NCBI RefSeq assembly: GCF_018555685.1
Contig: NZ_JAFLWW010000009.1
Span: 62,001-126,000 of the forward strand
DNA length: 64,000 bases
Reading direction: 5' to 3'
Source: Aminobacter anthyllidis
Lineage (GTDB): Bacteria > Pseudomonadota > Alphaproteobacteria > Rhizobiales > Rhizobiaceae
Numbering within the stretch: the stretch's first letter is position 1; each line of letters begins with the position of its first letter. The position numbers were made by a program, and so were the translations under genes. Below are positions 48,057 through 56,262 of this stretch, one piece after another. The notes below the pieces were generated by a model. It did no database searches. It was not told the origin of the DNA and worked only from the letters and a program-made list of their open reading frames with translations.

Positions 48057-48836
48057 TTATTCGCGGTTGCCCAGGAACGACAGCAGGAACGAGAACAGGT
48101 TGATGAAGTCGAGATAGAGCGTGAGTGCGCCCATGATCGCCTTGCGGCCGGAAACGAGCGCGTCGTCGCCGTCGAAATACATCTCCTTGATCTTCTGCGT
48201 GTCGTATGCGGTCAAGCCCGAGAACACCAGCACGCCGATCGCCGAGATGGCGAACTGCAGAGCCGACGACTGCAGGAAGATGTTGACCACCATCGCGATC
48301 AGGATGCCGAACACGCCCATGATCAGGAACGAGCCCATGGCCGTCAGGTCACGCTTGGTCGTGTAGCCGAACAGCGACAGCGCGCCGAAGGCGGCTGCGG
48401 TCACGAAGAAGGTCTGCACGATGCTGGCGCTGGTATAGACCAGGAAGACCGACGACAGCGACAGGCCCATCAGGCCGGCGAAGACCCAGAACGCGGTCTG
48501 CGCGCCCGAAGTGCTCATCGACTGGATGCGGGCGCTCAGGAAGAACACCATGCCGATCGGCGCCAGCATGACGACCCACTTCAGCGGCGAACCATAAAGC
48601 GCCACGCCGAGGCTGGTCAGCATCTTGCCGTTGCCCATCGTGGCGACGGCGGTGGCCGGATCGTTGGTGGTCGCCAGCATCATGGTACCGAACGCGGCAA
48701 GACCGGTGATAACCAGGCCAAGCGCCATAAGGTTGTAAACCTTGAGCATGTAGGCGCGCAGGCCTTCGTCGATCGACGCGTCGGTGCGGCTGCCTGCCGT
48801 CGCCATGCGCGTCTGGTAGTTTCTAAAGTCGGACAT
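48057..48836 (-). CDS. ybhL: Bax inhibitor-1/YccA family membrane protein (YbhL)
   Basis: This 259-residue protein has seven membrane segments. MSDFRNYQTRM, then GLRAYMLKVYNLMALGLVITG, then the later FSGLTAYDTQKIKEMYFDG and ALTLYLDFINLFSFLLSFLG, are hallmarks of the BI-1/TMBIM family. Eukaryotic members leak calcium; bacterial roles are unclear. The ATG at 48836 is chosen as MSDF because the longer frame would translate the leader RNA. A strong terminator follows. Confidence 0.93.
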   Translation of the reverse strand: MSDFRNYQTRMATAGSRTDASIDEGLRAYMLKVYNLMALGLVITGLAAFGTMMLATTNDPATAVATMGNGKMLTSLGVALYGSPLKWVVMLAPIGMVFFLSARIQSMSTSGAQTAFWVFAGLMGLSLSSVFLVYTSASIVQTFFVTAAAFGALSLFGYTTKRDLTAMGSFLIMGVFGILIAMVVNIFLQSSALQFAISAIGVLVFSGLTAYDTQKIKEMYFDGDDALVSGRKAIMGALTLYLDFINLFSFLLSFLGNRE

Positions 48837-48849
48837 GGTATCCTCTGTT

Positions 48850-48925
48850 GCTTCTGCCCCGTCGGGTGTCAGGCCGAGACCCAGGCGCCGCTGGCGGGAC
48901 TCCAGCATGCCTCCGCCGAAATATG
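48850..48925 (-). ncRNA. Candidate ybhL leader RNA motif
   Basis: The 5' leader of ybhL contains GGCGGAGGCATGCTGGAGTC followed by hairpins: GCTGG/CCAGC (48906-48890) and GGGT/ACCC types near 48882-48864. The position directly upstream of a BI-1 gene in an alphaproteobacterium fits the predicted cis-regulatory ybhL motif. The ligand and mechanism of that motif are unknown. Assignment relies on context and remembered consensus, not on a covariance model. Confidence 0.5.
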
Positions 48926-49029
48926 ATGTTTCTTTCAGACCTAAACAAGGCCCGTTACGGCTTGAAACCGGCTGTGAGCGCACATTTTCATACAAATGTC
49001 GTTGAAGTCCAGCCCACAACGACAATCCG

Positions 49030-51573
49030 TTACTCGCTACGCAGCACCGGAGCCGCCTTGTGGCCAAGCACGCGCCAGGTGCCGATGAGGCCGAAGCCGA
49101 CGGTCAGCACCAGGGCGAAGACGATCGTCGCCACCGCGACCTCGGGCAGGAAGGAAGACGGCAGCGTCATGATTCGGGCAACCACGAACCAGGCAGCGAC
49201 GCCGCCGGCGGCGAGCGCGAAGACCGCGGTGGCGAGGCCGATCAGCATGTATTCGAGCGAAAACGCCGATATCAGCGTCCGTCGCGTCGCACCCAGCGTC
49301 TTCAGGATGACCGCGTCATGGACCCGGGCGCGGTTGCCGGCGGCAAGCGCGCCGGCCAGCACCAGCACCGAGGCGATCAGCGCCACGCCGGCGGCGGCGC
49401 GGATCGCGGTGCCGAGCTGGGCGACGAGCCGGTTGACGACGTCGAGCGCGTCCTTGACCCGCACCGTGGTGATGGCCGGATAGCTACGGGTCACCGAATT
49501 GAGGATGCGCGATTCCTGGACGGGCGATGCCTTGTCTTCGGCCAGCGTGGCGAGCCAGCTGTGCGGCGCACCGGCGAATGTGTTGGGCGAAAACACCATG
49601 ACGAAGTTGATGCCCATCGATTCCCACTGCACTTCGCGGAAATTGGCGATCTTTGCCGTGACGTTTCGGCCCAGCACGTTGACAGTCACCATGTCGCCGA
49701 GCTTGAGGCCGAGTTCGCCCGCCTCCTGTGCCGAAAACGACACCAGCGGCTCGCCGGAATAGTCCGCAGGCCACCAGGTGCCTTGCGACAGCGTCGAATT
49801 TTCCGGGAGATTCTTGGCGTAGGTCAGGCCACGGTCGCCGCGCAGCACCCAGGCGCCTTCCGGCGGCACGTTGAGCTTCTGCACGTCGGTGCCGTTCAGC
49901 GCCATGACGCGGCCGCGGAGCATCGGCACCCGCACGAGCTTGCCGCCAGGTGCCTCGGCCTCGACGAGCTTGGCGAAAGCGTCGACCTGATCGGGCTGTA
50001 TGTCGACAAAGAAGAAGTTCGGCGCCCGCTCCGGCAGGCTGCCGGCGATCTGGCGGCGCAGGTTGCCGTCGATCAGCGCCAGCGTCACCAGCAGCGTCAG
50101 CCCGAGACCGAGCGACAGCACCACCGACGGCGTCAACGCGCCGGGCCGGTGAATGTTGCCTATTGCAAGCCTGAGTGCCGTCGAGCGCACGCGCGGGCTC
50201 TTTCGCGCCAGCCACTGCACCCCGCTGGCCACGGCGCGCAGCACCAAAAACGAAACGATCGTCGCCCCGACGAAGATGGTGGCGATACGGCGGTCGCCGG
50301 CGAACCAGATGGCGAGCAAGGCCAGAACGGCCGCGATGCCAAGGGCGGTGGCGATGTAGACAAGCCTCGGCAGTCCACGGCCTTCGAATCCCATCTCGCG
50401 GAACAGCGCGGTCGCCGGTACGTCGCGGGCGCGGCCGAGCGGCAGGATGGCGAAGGCGAGCGTCACCAGGATGCCAAACAGAGCGGCCATGCCGAGCGCT
50501 GCGGGGTAGACGCCAGCCTCAGCCGGCACAGGGATGACCGACTGGAGCGCGGCACTTGCGGCAAACGGCATCAGCGCCCCGAGCACGAGGCCGACAACGA
50601 CGCCGACTGCCGCGATCAGCAGGATCTGGATGAGATAGACAGAAAGCACGAAGCCGCCCGAGGCGCCCAGGCTTTTGAAGGTGGCGATGACGCCGCGCTT
50701 GCCGTCGAGATAGGCACGCACGGCGTTGGCCACGCCAACGCCGCCGACGACGAGCGATGTCAGTCCGACAAGTGTCAGGAATTGGGTGAAGCGCTCGATA
50801 TTGGCTGACAGTGCTGGGGCCGCATTGCTACGGGTGCGCACGCTCCAACCGGCTTCGGGGAATTCGGCATTCGCCCGCTCGCGCACGGCTGTCACCTCGG
50901 CCTCGCTCGTACCGACAGGCATGCGGACCTTGTAGGCGTGCTCGACCAGGCTGCCCGGCTGGATCAGGCCGGAGGCACCAAGACCTTCCATCGACACCAG
51001 CAGCCGCGGCGCGAAGCCGAAGCCGTCGGAGACCGCGTCGGGCTCGGTCACGAGCTTGGACCTCAGTTCGAAGGTGGCAGCGCCGAGCTTGATGCGATCG
51101 CCGAGCTTGAGGCCAAGGCGTTCAAACAAAAGGTCGGGTGCCGCCGCCCCAAAAACGCCCGAACGCTCGGCGAACAGGTCGTCACGCGGCAGGGCCGGCT
51201 CGGTGACCAGTGCGCCATAGAGCGGATAGGTAGCATCGACCGCCTTGGCCTCGACCAGCGACTGGTCGGAACCGTCCTCCAGCCGCGCCATCGAGCGCAT
51301 GCCGGCATTGTGCGAGACGGTGCCGAGGCTCTCAAGGAAGGCCTTTTCCTTGTCGGTCGCTTCGCGCTGGATCAGCTGGAAGCGGATGTCGCCGCCAAGC
51401 AGCGCCTGGCCTTCGCTGGCGACGCCGGCAGTGATGGCGCGAGCCACCGAATTGACCCCGCCGATGGCGGCGACGCCGAGCGCGATGCAGGTCAGGAAGA
51501 TCAGGAAGCCGCGCAAGCCGCCGCGCATTTCGCGCGAGGCAAAGCGGAAAGCCAGAGGCAGGTCTTTCAGCAT
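49030..51573 (-). CDS. ybbP: ABC transporter permease, YbbP/FtsX-like
   Basis: This 847-residue permease has an N-terminal helix and a large periplasmic part, then a block of helices, a second periplasmic part and a C-terminal block, as in the MacB/FtsX (DUF214) superfamily. RFASREMRGGLRGFLIFLTC at the start and AVILKTLGATRRTLISAFSLEY near residue 755 are typical. YbbP-type systems act on lipids or lipoproteins in the envelope, and the precise substrate is unknown. It follows ybbA with six bases between and is co-transcribed. Confidence 0.92.
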   Translation of the reverse strand: MLKDLPLAFRFASREMRGGLRGFLIFLTCIALGVAAIGGVNSVARAITAGVASEGQALLGGDIRFQLIQREATDKEKAFLESLGTVSHNAGMRSMARLEDGSDQSLVEAKAVDATYPLYGALVTEPALPRDDLFAERSGVFGAAAPDLLFERLGLKLGDRIKLGAATFELRSKLVTEPDAVSDGFGFAPRLLVSMEGLGASGLIQPGSLVEHAYKVRMPVGTSEAEVTAVRERANAEFPEAGWSVRTRSNAAPALSANIERFTQFLTLVGLTSLVVGGVGVANAVRAYLDGKRGVIATFKSLGASGGFVLSVYLIQILLIAAVGVVVGLVLGALMPFAASAALQSVIPVPAEAGVYPAALGMAALFGILVTLAFAILPLGRARDVPATALFREMGFEGRGLPRLVYIATALGIAAVLALLAIWFAGDRRIATIFVGATIVSFLVLRAVASGVQWLARKSPRVRSTALRLAIGNIHRPGALTPSVVLSLGLGLTLLVTLALIDGNLRRQIAGSLPERAPNFFFVDIQPDQVDAFAKLVEAEAPGGKLVRVPMLRGRVMALNGTDVQKLNVPPEGAWVLRGDRGLTYAKNLPENSTLSQGTWWPADYSGEPLVSFSAQEAGELGLKLGDMVTVNVLGRNVTAKIANFREVQWESMGINFVMVFSPNTFAGAPHSWLATLAEDKASPVQESRILNSVTRSYPAITTVRVKDALDVVNRLVAQLGTAIRAAAGVALIASVLVLAGALAAGNRARVHDAVILKTLGATRRTLISAFSLEYMLIGLATAVFALAAGGVAAWFVVARIMTLPSSFLPEVAVATIVFALVLTVGFGLIGTWRVLGHKAAPVLRSE

Positions 51574-51579
51574 GGGCGC

Positions 51580-52287
51580 CTATGCCCGCACTTTTTCGGC
51601 CAGCGGCGCGACCGTCGCCGTTTCGATCCGCCCCGAACGCATCGCCACCTGGCGGTCGCAACGCGCGGCAAGCGCGGGATCGTGTGTCACCAGCACCAAT
51701 GTCATGGCGCGTTCGGCGGCCTTGGCGAACAGGAGGTCGGCGATCTGGCGGCCGGTCGCCTGGTCGAGATTGCCTGTCGGCTCGTCGGCGATCAGGATGC
51801 GCGGCTCGGGCGCCAAAGCGCGGGCGATCGCCACGCGCTGCTGCTCGCCGCCCGAAAGCTCGCCCGGATAATGCGTCACACGATCGGCAAGGCCCACGGC
51901 GGCAAGTTCCCGCGCGGCGATGGCGAAGGCATCGCGCTTGCCGGCAAGCTCAAGCGGCACGGCAACGTTTTCCAGCGCCGTCATGTTGGGAATGAGGTGG
52001 AACGACTGGAACACGATGCCGATGTTGCGCCCGCGGAATGCGGCGATCTGGTCCTCGCTGCGGCCATTGAGCAGCTCGCCGGCGATCTTCACCGTACCGC
52101 CATCAACACGTTCCAGCCCGGCCAGAACCATCAACAGCGTCGACTTGCCCGAGCCCGAGGGACCGACGATGCCCGTCGCCTCGCCGGCAGCGACATCAAG
52201 GCTCACGCCTTTCAGCACGTGCACGGAAGACGCACCGGTGCCCAGCGTCAACGACACGTCTCTCAGTTCGATGACTGCTTCTGTCAC
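51580..52287 (-). CDS. ybbA: ABC transporter ATP-binding protein, YbbA-like
   Basis: This 235-residue ATPase of the LolD/MacB type has Walker A GPSGSGKSTLL, signature LSGGEQQRVAIARALA, Walker B RILIADEPTGNLD, and H-loop LVTHDPAL. Partner permease ybbP lies directly downstream. The lipase-like gene tesA is divergent on the other side, the same trio as E. coli ybbP-ybbA-tesA. This conserved context supports a joint role in envelope lipid handling. Confidence 0.94.
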   Translation of the reverse strand: MTEAVIELRDVSLTLGTGASSVHVLKGVSLDVAAGEATGIVGPSGSGKSTLLMVLAGLERVDGGTVKIAGELLNGRSEDQIAAFRGRNIGIVFQSFHLIPNMTALENVAVPLELAGKRDAFAIAARELAAVGLADRVTHYPGELSGGEQQRVAIARALAPEPRILIADEPTGNLDQATGRQIADLLFAKAAERAMTLVLVTHDPALAARCDRQVAMRSGRIETATVAPLAEKVRA

Positions 52288-52349
52288 GGCAAATCTGTCC
52301 TATATGAAAATGAAAGAGGCGCGAATTTCCGTCATATGGGTTTTGAGAC

Positions 52350-52982
52350 ATGGCATTGAAACATCTTACTTTCGCAATCTTTGCCGCCTCTCTTGCCTTT
52401 TTCACGACAGCTGCCCCGGTTTGGGCCGAACCTTTCAAGATCGTCGGCTTTGGCGACAGTCTGATGGCCGGATATGGCCTCAATCCCGGCGAGAGCTTTC
52501 CCGAAAAGCTTGAAAAGGCGCTACGCAACAATGGTCACGATGTCGTGATTACCAATGCCGGCGTCTCCGGCGACACGACAAGCGGCGGCCTGTCGCGGCT
52601 CGACTGGTCGATTCCCGACGGAACGCAGCTGGTCATATTGGAACTCGGCGCCAACGACATGCTGCGCGGCATCGACCCGGCGCTCGTCGAGCAGAACCTC
52701 GACAAAATGCTTGCCCGGCTCAAGGAGCGCAAGATCGAGGTACTGCTGGCCGGCATGGTGGCGGCGCCAAATCTCGGCCATGCCTATGGCGAACAGTTTG
52801 GCACGATCTATCCGAAGCTGGCCGAGAAGTACGATGCCACGCTCTACCCGTTCTTCCTCGATGGTGTTGCCGGCGATCCGAAGCTGTTGCTGGAAGACGG
52901 GATGCACCCGACTGCCCAAGGCATCGACCGCATGGTCGAAAAGGCGTTGCCGACTGTCGAGAAGGTCATTGCCGGCAAATGA
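52350..52982 (+). CDS. tesA: SGNH arylesterase/acyl-CoA thioesterase I (TesA-like)
   Basis: This 210-residue secreted hydrolase has a signal peptide ending in APVWAEP. The SGNH blocks are FGDSLMAGYG (catalytic Ser), AGVSGDTTSGG (Gly), ELGANDML (Asn) and DGMHPTAQG (Asp and His). TesA-type enzymes cleave thioesters and esters in the periplasm. It is divergent from ybbA-ybbP, the typical arrangement. A CAAGTGCT/AGCACTTG hairpin (53035-53056) follows, without a U run. Confidence 0.92.
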   Translation: MALKHLTFAIFAASLAFFTTAAPVWAEPFKIVGFGDSLMAGYGLNPGESFPEKLEKALRNNGHDVVITNAGVSGDTTSGGLSRLDWSIPDGTQLVILELGANDMLRGIDPALVEQNLDKMLARLKERKIEVLLAGMVAAPNLGHAYGEQFGTIYPKLAEKYDATLYPFFLDGVAGDPKLLLEDGMHPTAQGIDRMVEKALPTVEKVIAGK

Positions 52983-53120
52983 CTGCGTCATGCAGCTATG
53001 CAACACACCTGCTTTCGTTGCGCTTTCGAAGCAGCAAGTGCTGAACAAAGCACTTGCCCGGCGCTGCGATCGATGATTCGCTGAGCTTACGAATTGCGAT
53101 TCGAGGAAGGGAGCCTGGCC

Positions 53121-53717
53121 ATGCCGCGTCTTTTCACCGCCCTCGAAATTCCGCGTGATGCCGCCTTATCGCTGTCCCTGCTCAGGGGTGGCCTGTCGGG
53201 CGCCCGCTGGATCGACGTCGAGAACTATCATCTCACCTTGCGTTTCTTTGGCGATATCGAAGGCCACGTCGCCGACGAGATCGTCGAAGCACTCGACCGC
53301 GTCGACCGCCCCGGCTTCCAACTCACGCTGTCGGGTGTCGGCGCCTTCGGGCAGAAGAAGCCGCATGCGGTCTGGGCCGGGGTCATTCCCTCGCCGGAGA
53401 TGAACGCGCTGCAGGCCGAGATCGAGCGCATCAGCAAGCGCCTCGGACTGCCGTCCGATCCGCGCAAGTTCACGCCGCATGTGACGCTGGCACGGCTCAG
53501 GAACACCAGCCCGCTGGATGTCGCGCATTATCTGTCGGCACGCGGCAATTTCGCTACGGTGCCCTTCCGCGTCGGCCGCTTCGTCCTGATGTCGTCACGC
53601 GACTCGGTCGGCGGCGGCCCCTACATCGTCGAGGAGGCCTGGCCGCTGAATGGCAGCGATGCCCGCGCGTCGAGCCGGTCGACGAGTGCCTCGGAAGCCT
53701 CGCGGATCATGCGGTAG
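53121..53717 (+). CDS. thpR: RNA 2',3'-cyclic phosphodiesterase ThpR
   Basis: This 198-residue 2H phosphoesterase has the paired motifs YHLTLRF and PHVTLAR holding the two catalytic His-x-Thr units. It opens 2',3'-cyclic RNA ends to 2'-phosphate in vitro; the in vivo role is unclear. The ATG at 53121 is chosen by family start (PRLFTALEIP) and the GGGAGC upstream. Its last 97 bases overlap, in antisense, the 3' end of a phosphatase gene, and the tail after residue 180 (ARASSRSTSASEASRIMR) looks unconserved. Confidence 0.9.
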   Translation: MPRLFTALEIPRDAALSLSLLRGGLSGARWIDVENYHLTLRFFGDIEGHVADEIVEALDRVDRPGFQLTLSGVGAFGQKKPHAVWAGVIPSPEMNALQAEIERISKRLGLPSDPRKFTPHVTLARLRNTSPLDVAHYLSARGNFATVPFRVGRFVLMSSRDSVGGGPYIVEEAWPLNGSDARASSRSTSASEASRIMR

Positions 53718-54139
53718 ACCGCAGAAAACCCGTCTTCACCGCCATAATAGGGATCAGGCACATCCATTGGCCCGCCCTTGGCGTTGCCAAGGAAAAGCTC
53801 GACACGCTCGACCGCCCCTGATGGCGCGAGCGCCCGGAGATCGTCGACATTCGAGCGATCCATGCCGAGGATCAGGTCGAAACGCTCGAAATCGCGCGCC
53901 ACGACCTTGCGCGCCTGCTGGGCGGTGATGTCGATGCCATGTTCGGCCGCAACCGCGATCGAACGCGGATCCGGTGCCGAACCGGCATGCCAGCCGCCGG
54001 TTCCCGCCGAGTCGATGGTGTACTGTCCGTCCAGCCCGCGTTCGGCAAGCACGGCTCGAAACACGCCCTCGGCGAGCGGCGAACGGCAGATATTGCCGAG
54101 GCAAACGAAGAGTATTGATTTTACCGGCTTCTCGCTCAT
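53621..54139 (-). CDS. Low molecular weight protein-tyrosine phosphatase
   Basis: This 172-residue phosphatase has the P-loop CLGNICRSP (Cys-x5-Arg-Ser) near the N terminus and the general acid loop VPDPYYGG. Such enzymes act on tyrosine phosphate or on arsenate (some are arsenate reductases), and the surrounding genes give no hint of arsenic. The start at 54139 fits the family (KSILFVCLGNICRSP). Its 3' part overlaps thpR by 97 bases on the opposite strand, with a short extra tail after EALVDRLDA. Confidence 0.9.
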   Translation of the reverse strand: MSEKPVKSILFVCLGNICRSPLAEGVFRAVLAERGLDGQYTIDSAGTGGWHAGSAPDPRSIAVAAEHGIDITAQQARKVVARDFERFDLILGMDRSNVDDLRALAPSGAVERVELFLGNAKGGPMDVPDPYYGGEDGFSAVYRMIREASEALVDRLDARASLPFSGQASSTM

Positions 54140-54188
54140 CGATCCCGCGCTATGCTGGTGAACACTTCGAATATCACGGGAGCATGAA

Positions 54189-54485
54189 ATGGCCAGAGAG
54201 AAACTTGAACCGAAGGAGCTGAAGGCAGCGCTTGACGCGCTCGGCGGCTGGACACTTGCCGCCGACGGGCTGTCGATGTCGCGCAGCTTCGTGTTCAAGA
54301 ACTTCAGCGAGGCCTTCGCCTTCATGACCCGCGTCGCCCTCGCCGCCGAACAGCTCGACCATCATCCCGACTGGTCGAACGTCTACAAGACTGTCGACGT
54401 CACGCTCAACACCCATGACGCCGGGGGGCTGACCGAGCTCGATATCAAGCTGGCGAAGCGCATGAACGGCTTTTTCGGTTCCTGA
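54189..54485 (+). CDS. phhB: 4a-hydroxytetrahydrobiopterin dehydratase (PCD/DCoH)
   Basis: This 98-residue pterin dehydratase regenerates the cofactor of aromatic amino-acid hydroxylases. [20 protein letters not shown] contains the conserved active-site His-His and the VDV(T)L strand, and [14 protein letters not shown] matches the C-terminal helix. It is a single gene between the phosphatase and a DUF1232 gene. No phenylalanine hydroxylase is in the window; the protein may act elsewhere. Confidence 0.94.
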   Translation: MAREKLEPKELKAALDALGGWTLAADGLSMSRSFVFKNFSEAFAFMTRVALAAEQLDHHPDWSNVYKTVDVTLNTHDAGGLTELDIKLAKRMNGFFGS

Positions 54486-54607
54486 GCCCGGCATCTTGCA
54501 GTGGAGGCCGAACCTTCCCACATCTTTGACTGCGCATTGGCCCGGAGACCGAAACCGGTTTCCGGCAAGCGCGAGAAGATAGAGTTCGGGCAAAGGAGAT
54601 TGTCTGG

Positions 54608-54976
54608 ATGATGAAGTTCCCCGGCTTTGACAGCTTTCGCGGCGGCACCAACGATGCTCCGGCAAGCGAAGCCGAGGTGCGCGAGAAATTCTGGCGCACC
54701 GCCAAGCGTGCTGCCCGCCATGTGCCTTTCATGGAAGAGGTGGTGGCGGCCTATTATTGCGCGCTCGACAAGGACACGCCGCTGCGGGCCAAGGGTATCC
54801 TGATCGCTGCGCTCGGTTATTTCATCCTGCCGGTCGACACCATCCCCGACGTCATCCTGGGCCTCGGCTTCACTGACGACATCGCCGTGCTGACAGCGGC
54901 GATCACCGCAGTTCGGGCCCACATGACCCCGGCCCACCGGCTTGCCGCGAGGGAAGCGCTGTCGCAGGACCAGTGA
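54608..54976 (+). CDS. DUF1232 (YkvA family) membrane protein
   Basis: This 122-residue protein has a central pair of hydrophobic segments. RAKGILIAALGYFILPVDTI followed by PDVILGLGFTDDIAVLTAAI is the hallmark of the YkvA/DUF1232 family, small membrane proteins of unknown function. The preceding ATG of a tandem ATGATG is used as start. GGAGA lies nine bases upstream. Confidence 0.88.
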   Translation: MMKFPGFDSFRGGTNDAPASEAEVREKFWRTAKRAARHVPFMEEVVAAYYCALDKDTPLRAKGILIAALGYFILPVDTIPDVILGLGFTDDIAVLTAAITAVRAHMTPAHRLAAREALSQDQ

Positions 54977-55031
54977 CGGCGCGGCCCCGCTTGTTTCATC
55001 CTGAAACGAAAAGTCAAACTCTTGCCGTTTT

Positions 55032-55079
55032 CGTGGTTTTCAACCACGTCAGGGACAAGGTGCCTGTCCACAACAGGCA
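55032..55079. other. Tandem hairpins in the DUF1232-IalB spacer
   Basis: CGTGGTT-TTC-AACCACG (55032-55048) and TGCCTGT-CCACA-ACAGGCA (55061-55079) stand 12 bases apart in a 240-base spacer. The first could end DUF1232 transcription, but no U run follows, so a small RNA or leader for the IalB-like gene is also possible. Confidence 0.4.
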
Positions 55080-55216
55080 GTTCGGCGGGGTTCCACGCGG
55101 TGAAAGTCCTTTCTGAAAGACGTTCACCCTTTGGTAACCCAGATTAAATCAAAATGAAGCGAACGGGCGGGCGCGCAGTCGGCCTGCCCCGCTCCATTTG
55201 AGGTACAGGAAAAGCG

Positions 55217-55720
55217 ATGCGCGGTTTGATAGCTACAATTTCGGGTCTGGTGCTTGCAGTGTCGGCAATGCCGGCGCTCGCCCAGTCGGCGACCAAGATC
55301 GGCCAGCACAACGCCTGGGGCACCTACAGCTACCAAGCGCAGAACGGCAAGGTCTGCTACGTGCTGACGGTGCCGACCGACAAGCAGCCACCGACCCTCG
55401 ACCATGGCGACATGTTCTTCTTCGTCAGCCAGCGCCCGGGCCAGAAGGTTTCCTTCGAGCCGCAGTTCATTGCCGGCTACAATTTCCAGGAAAATTCCAA
55501 GGTCTCCGTCACCATTGGCGACAAGTCGTTCTCGATGTTCACCAAGGGCAAGTCGGCCTGGGTCGAGAACGCGGCCGAAGAGCCGGCCCTGATCGCCGCG
55601 ATGAAGGGCGGCACGGACATGAAGGTCTCGGCCAAGTCCGGCCGCGGCAACCCGACCAACTACATCTTCTCGCTCAAGGGCATTTCAGCGGCGCTGACGT
55701 CGATCACCAGCTGCAAGTAA
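55217..55720 (+). CDS. Invasion-associated locus B (IalB) family protein
   Basis: This 167-residue secreted protein has a signal peptide (cleavage after MPALAQ) and a beta-rich domain with HNAWGTYSYQAQNGKVCYVL, VSQRPGQKV and GTDMKVSAKSGRGNPTNYIF, which fit the IalB family. IalB of Bartonella helps erythrocyte invasion, but free-living relatives carry it with no known role in infection. The two cysteines (residues 46 and 166) probably form a disulfide. A strong terminator follows. Confidence 0.85.
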   Translation: MRGLIATISGLVLAVSAMPALAQSATKIGQHNAWGTYSYQAQNGKVCYVLTVPTDKQPPTLDHGDMFFFVSQRPGQKVSFEPQFIAGYNFQENSKVSVTIGDKSFSMFTKGKSAWVENAAEEPALIAAMKGGTDMKVSAKSGRGNPTNYIFSLKGISAALTSITSCK

Positions 55721-55743
55721 GCGCAGGCGCGAGACAGGTTTCG

Positions 55744-55775
55744 AAAGCCGGGCGGTCCATCGCCCGGCTTTTTTG
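55744..55775 (+). terminator. Terminator of the IalB-like gene
   Basis: AAAGCCGGGCG (55744-55754) pairs with CGCCCGGCTTT (55761-55771) around GTCCAT, with TTT continuing to 55774. It lies 24 bases after the stop. Confidence 0.9.
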
Positions 55776-55785
55776 CGTCGGGAAC

Positions 55786-56118
55786 CTACGAAACCGCCGG
55801 GCCGCTCAGCGCGTTGAACAGCCCCGAAGCCCATTGCGGCGCAATCAGCCAGATCGCCAGCGCGGCGACAGCGACCGCATGCAGGACGACGATCGCGTAG
55901 AGCCTGCTGCGGAATGGCTCCTTGCGGGTCTTGTGCCGAAACAGGTGCTGGGCCGACAACGCACCCAGGCTGCCGCCGGCGAAGGCGAGCCAGAGCAGGG
56001 TTTTCTCAGGGATGCGCCTTGAGCCGGCGCGAGCCAGGAGCTTGTCGCGCCAGAAGGCAGCAAACGCCGCAAGGTTGACGGCGAGCACCACCAGCACGAT
56101 ATGGAGGATGTTGCTCAT
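55786..56118 (-). CDS. DUF1294 membrane protein
   Basis: This 110-residue protein has three or four hydrophobic segments. AFAAFWRDKLLARAGSRRIP, then ALSAQHLFRHKTRKEPFRSR, are the DUF1294 signature, a family of small membrane proteins sometimes fused to cold-shock or zinc-ribbon domains; here it is free-standing. It converges on the IalB terminator. Function unknown. Confidence 0.87.
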   Translation of the reverse strand: MSNILHIVLVVLAVNLAAFAAFWRDKLLARAGSRRIPEKTLLWLAFAGGSLGALSAQHLFRHKTRKEPFRSRLYAIVVLHAVAVAALAIWLIAPQWASGLFNALSGPAVS

Positions 56119-56262
56119 CGGGGCAGCATCCCAGCCATTGCCTAACAGAACGCAAAGCTGCGGCAGAAATGCATGGCCGCCAAAACGTGACGCGGCGACA
56201 GACCTGTGATATGTCGCCCCAAAATCCTACATTTGCCGCGATATGAACCTAGCTGAGCCCGA

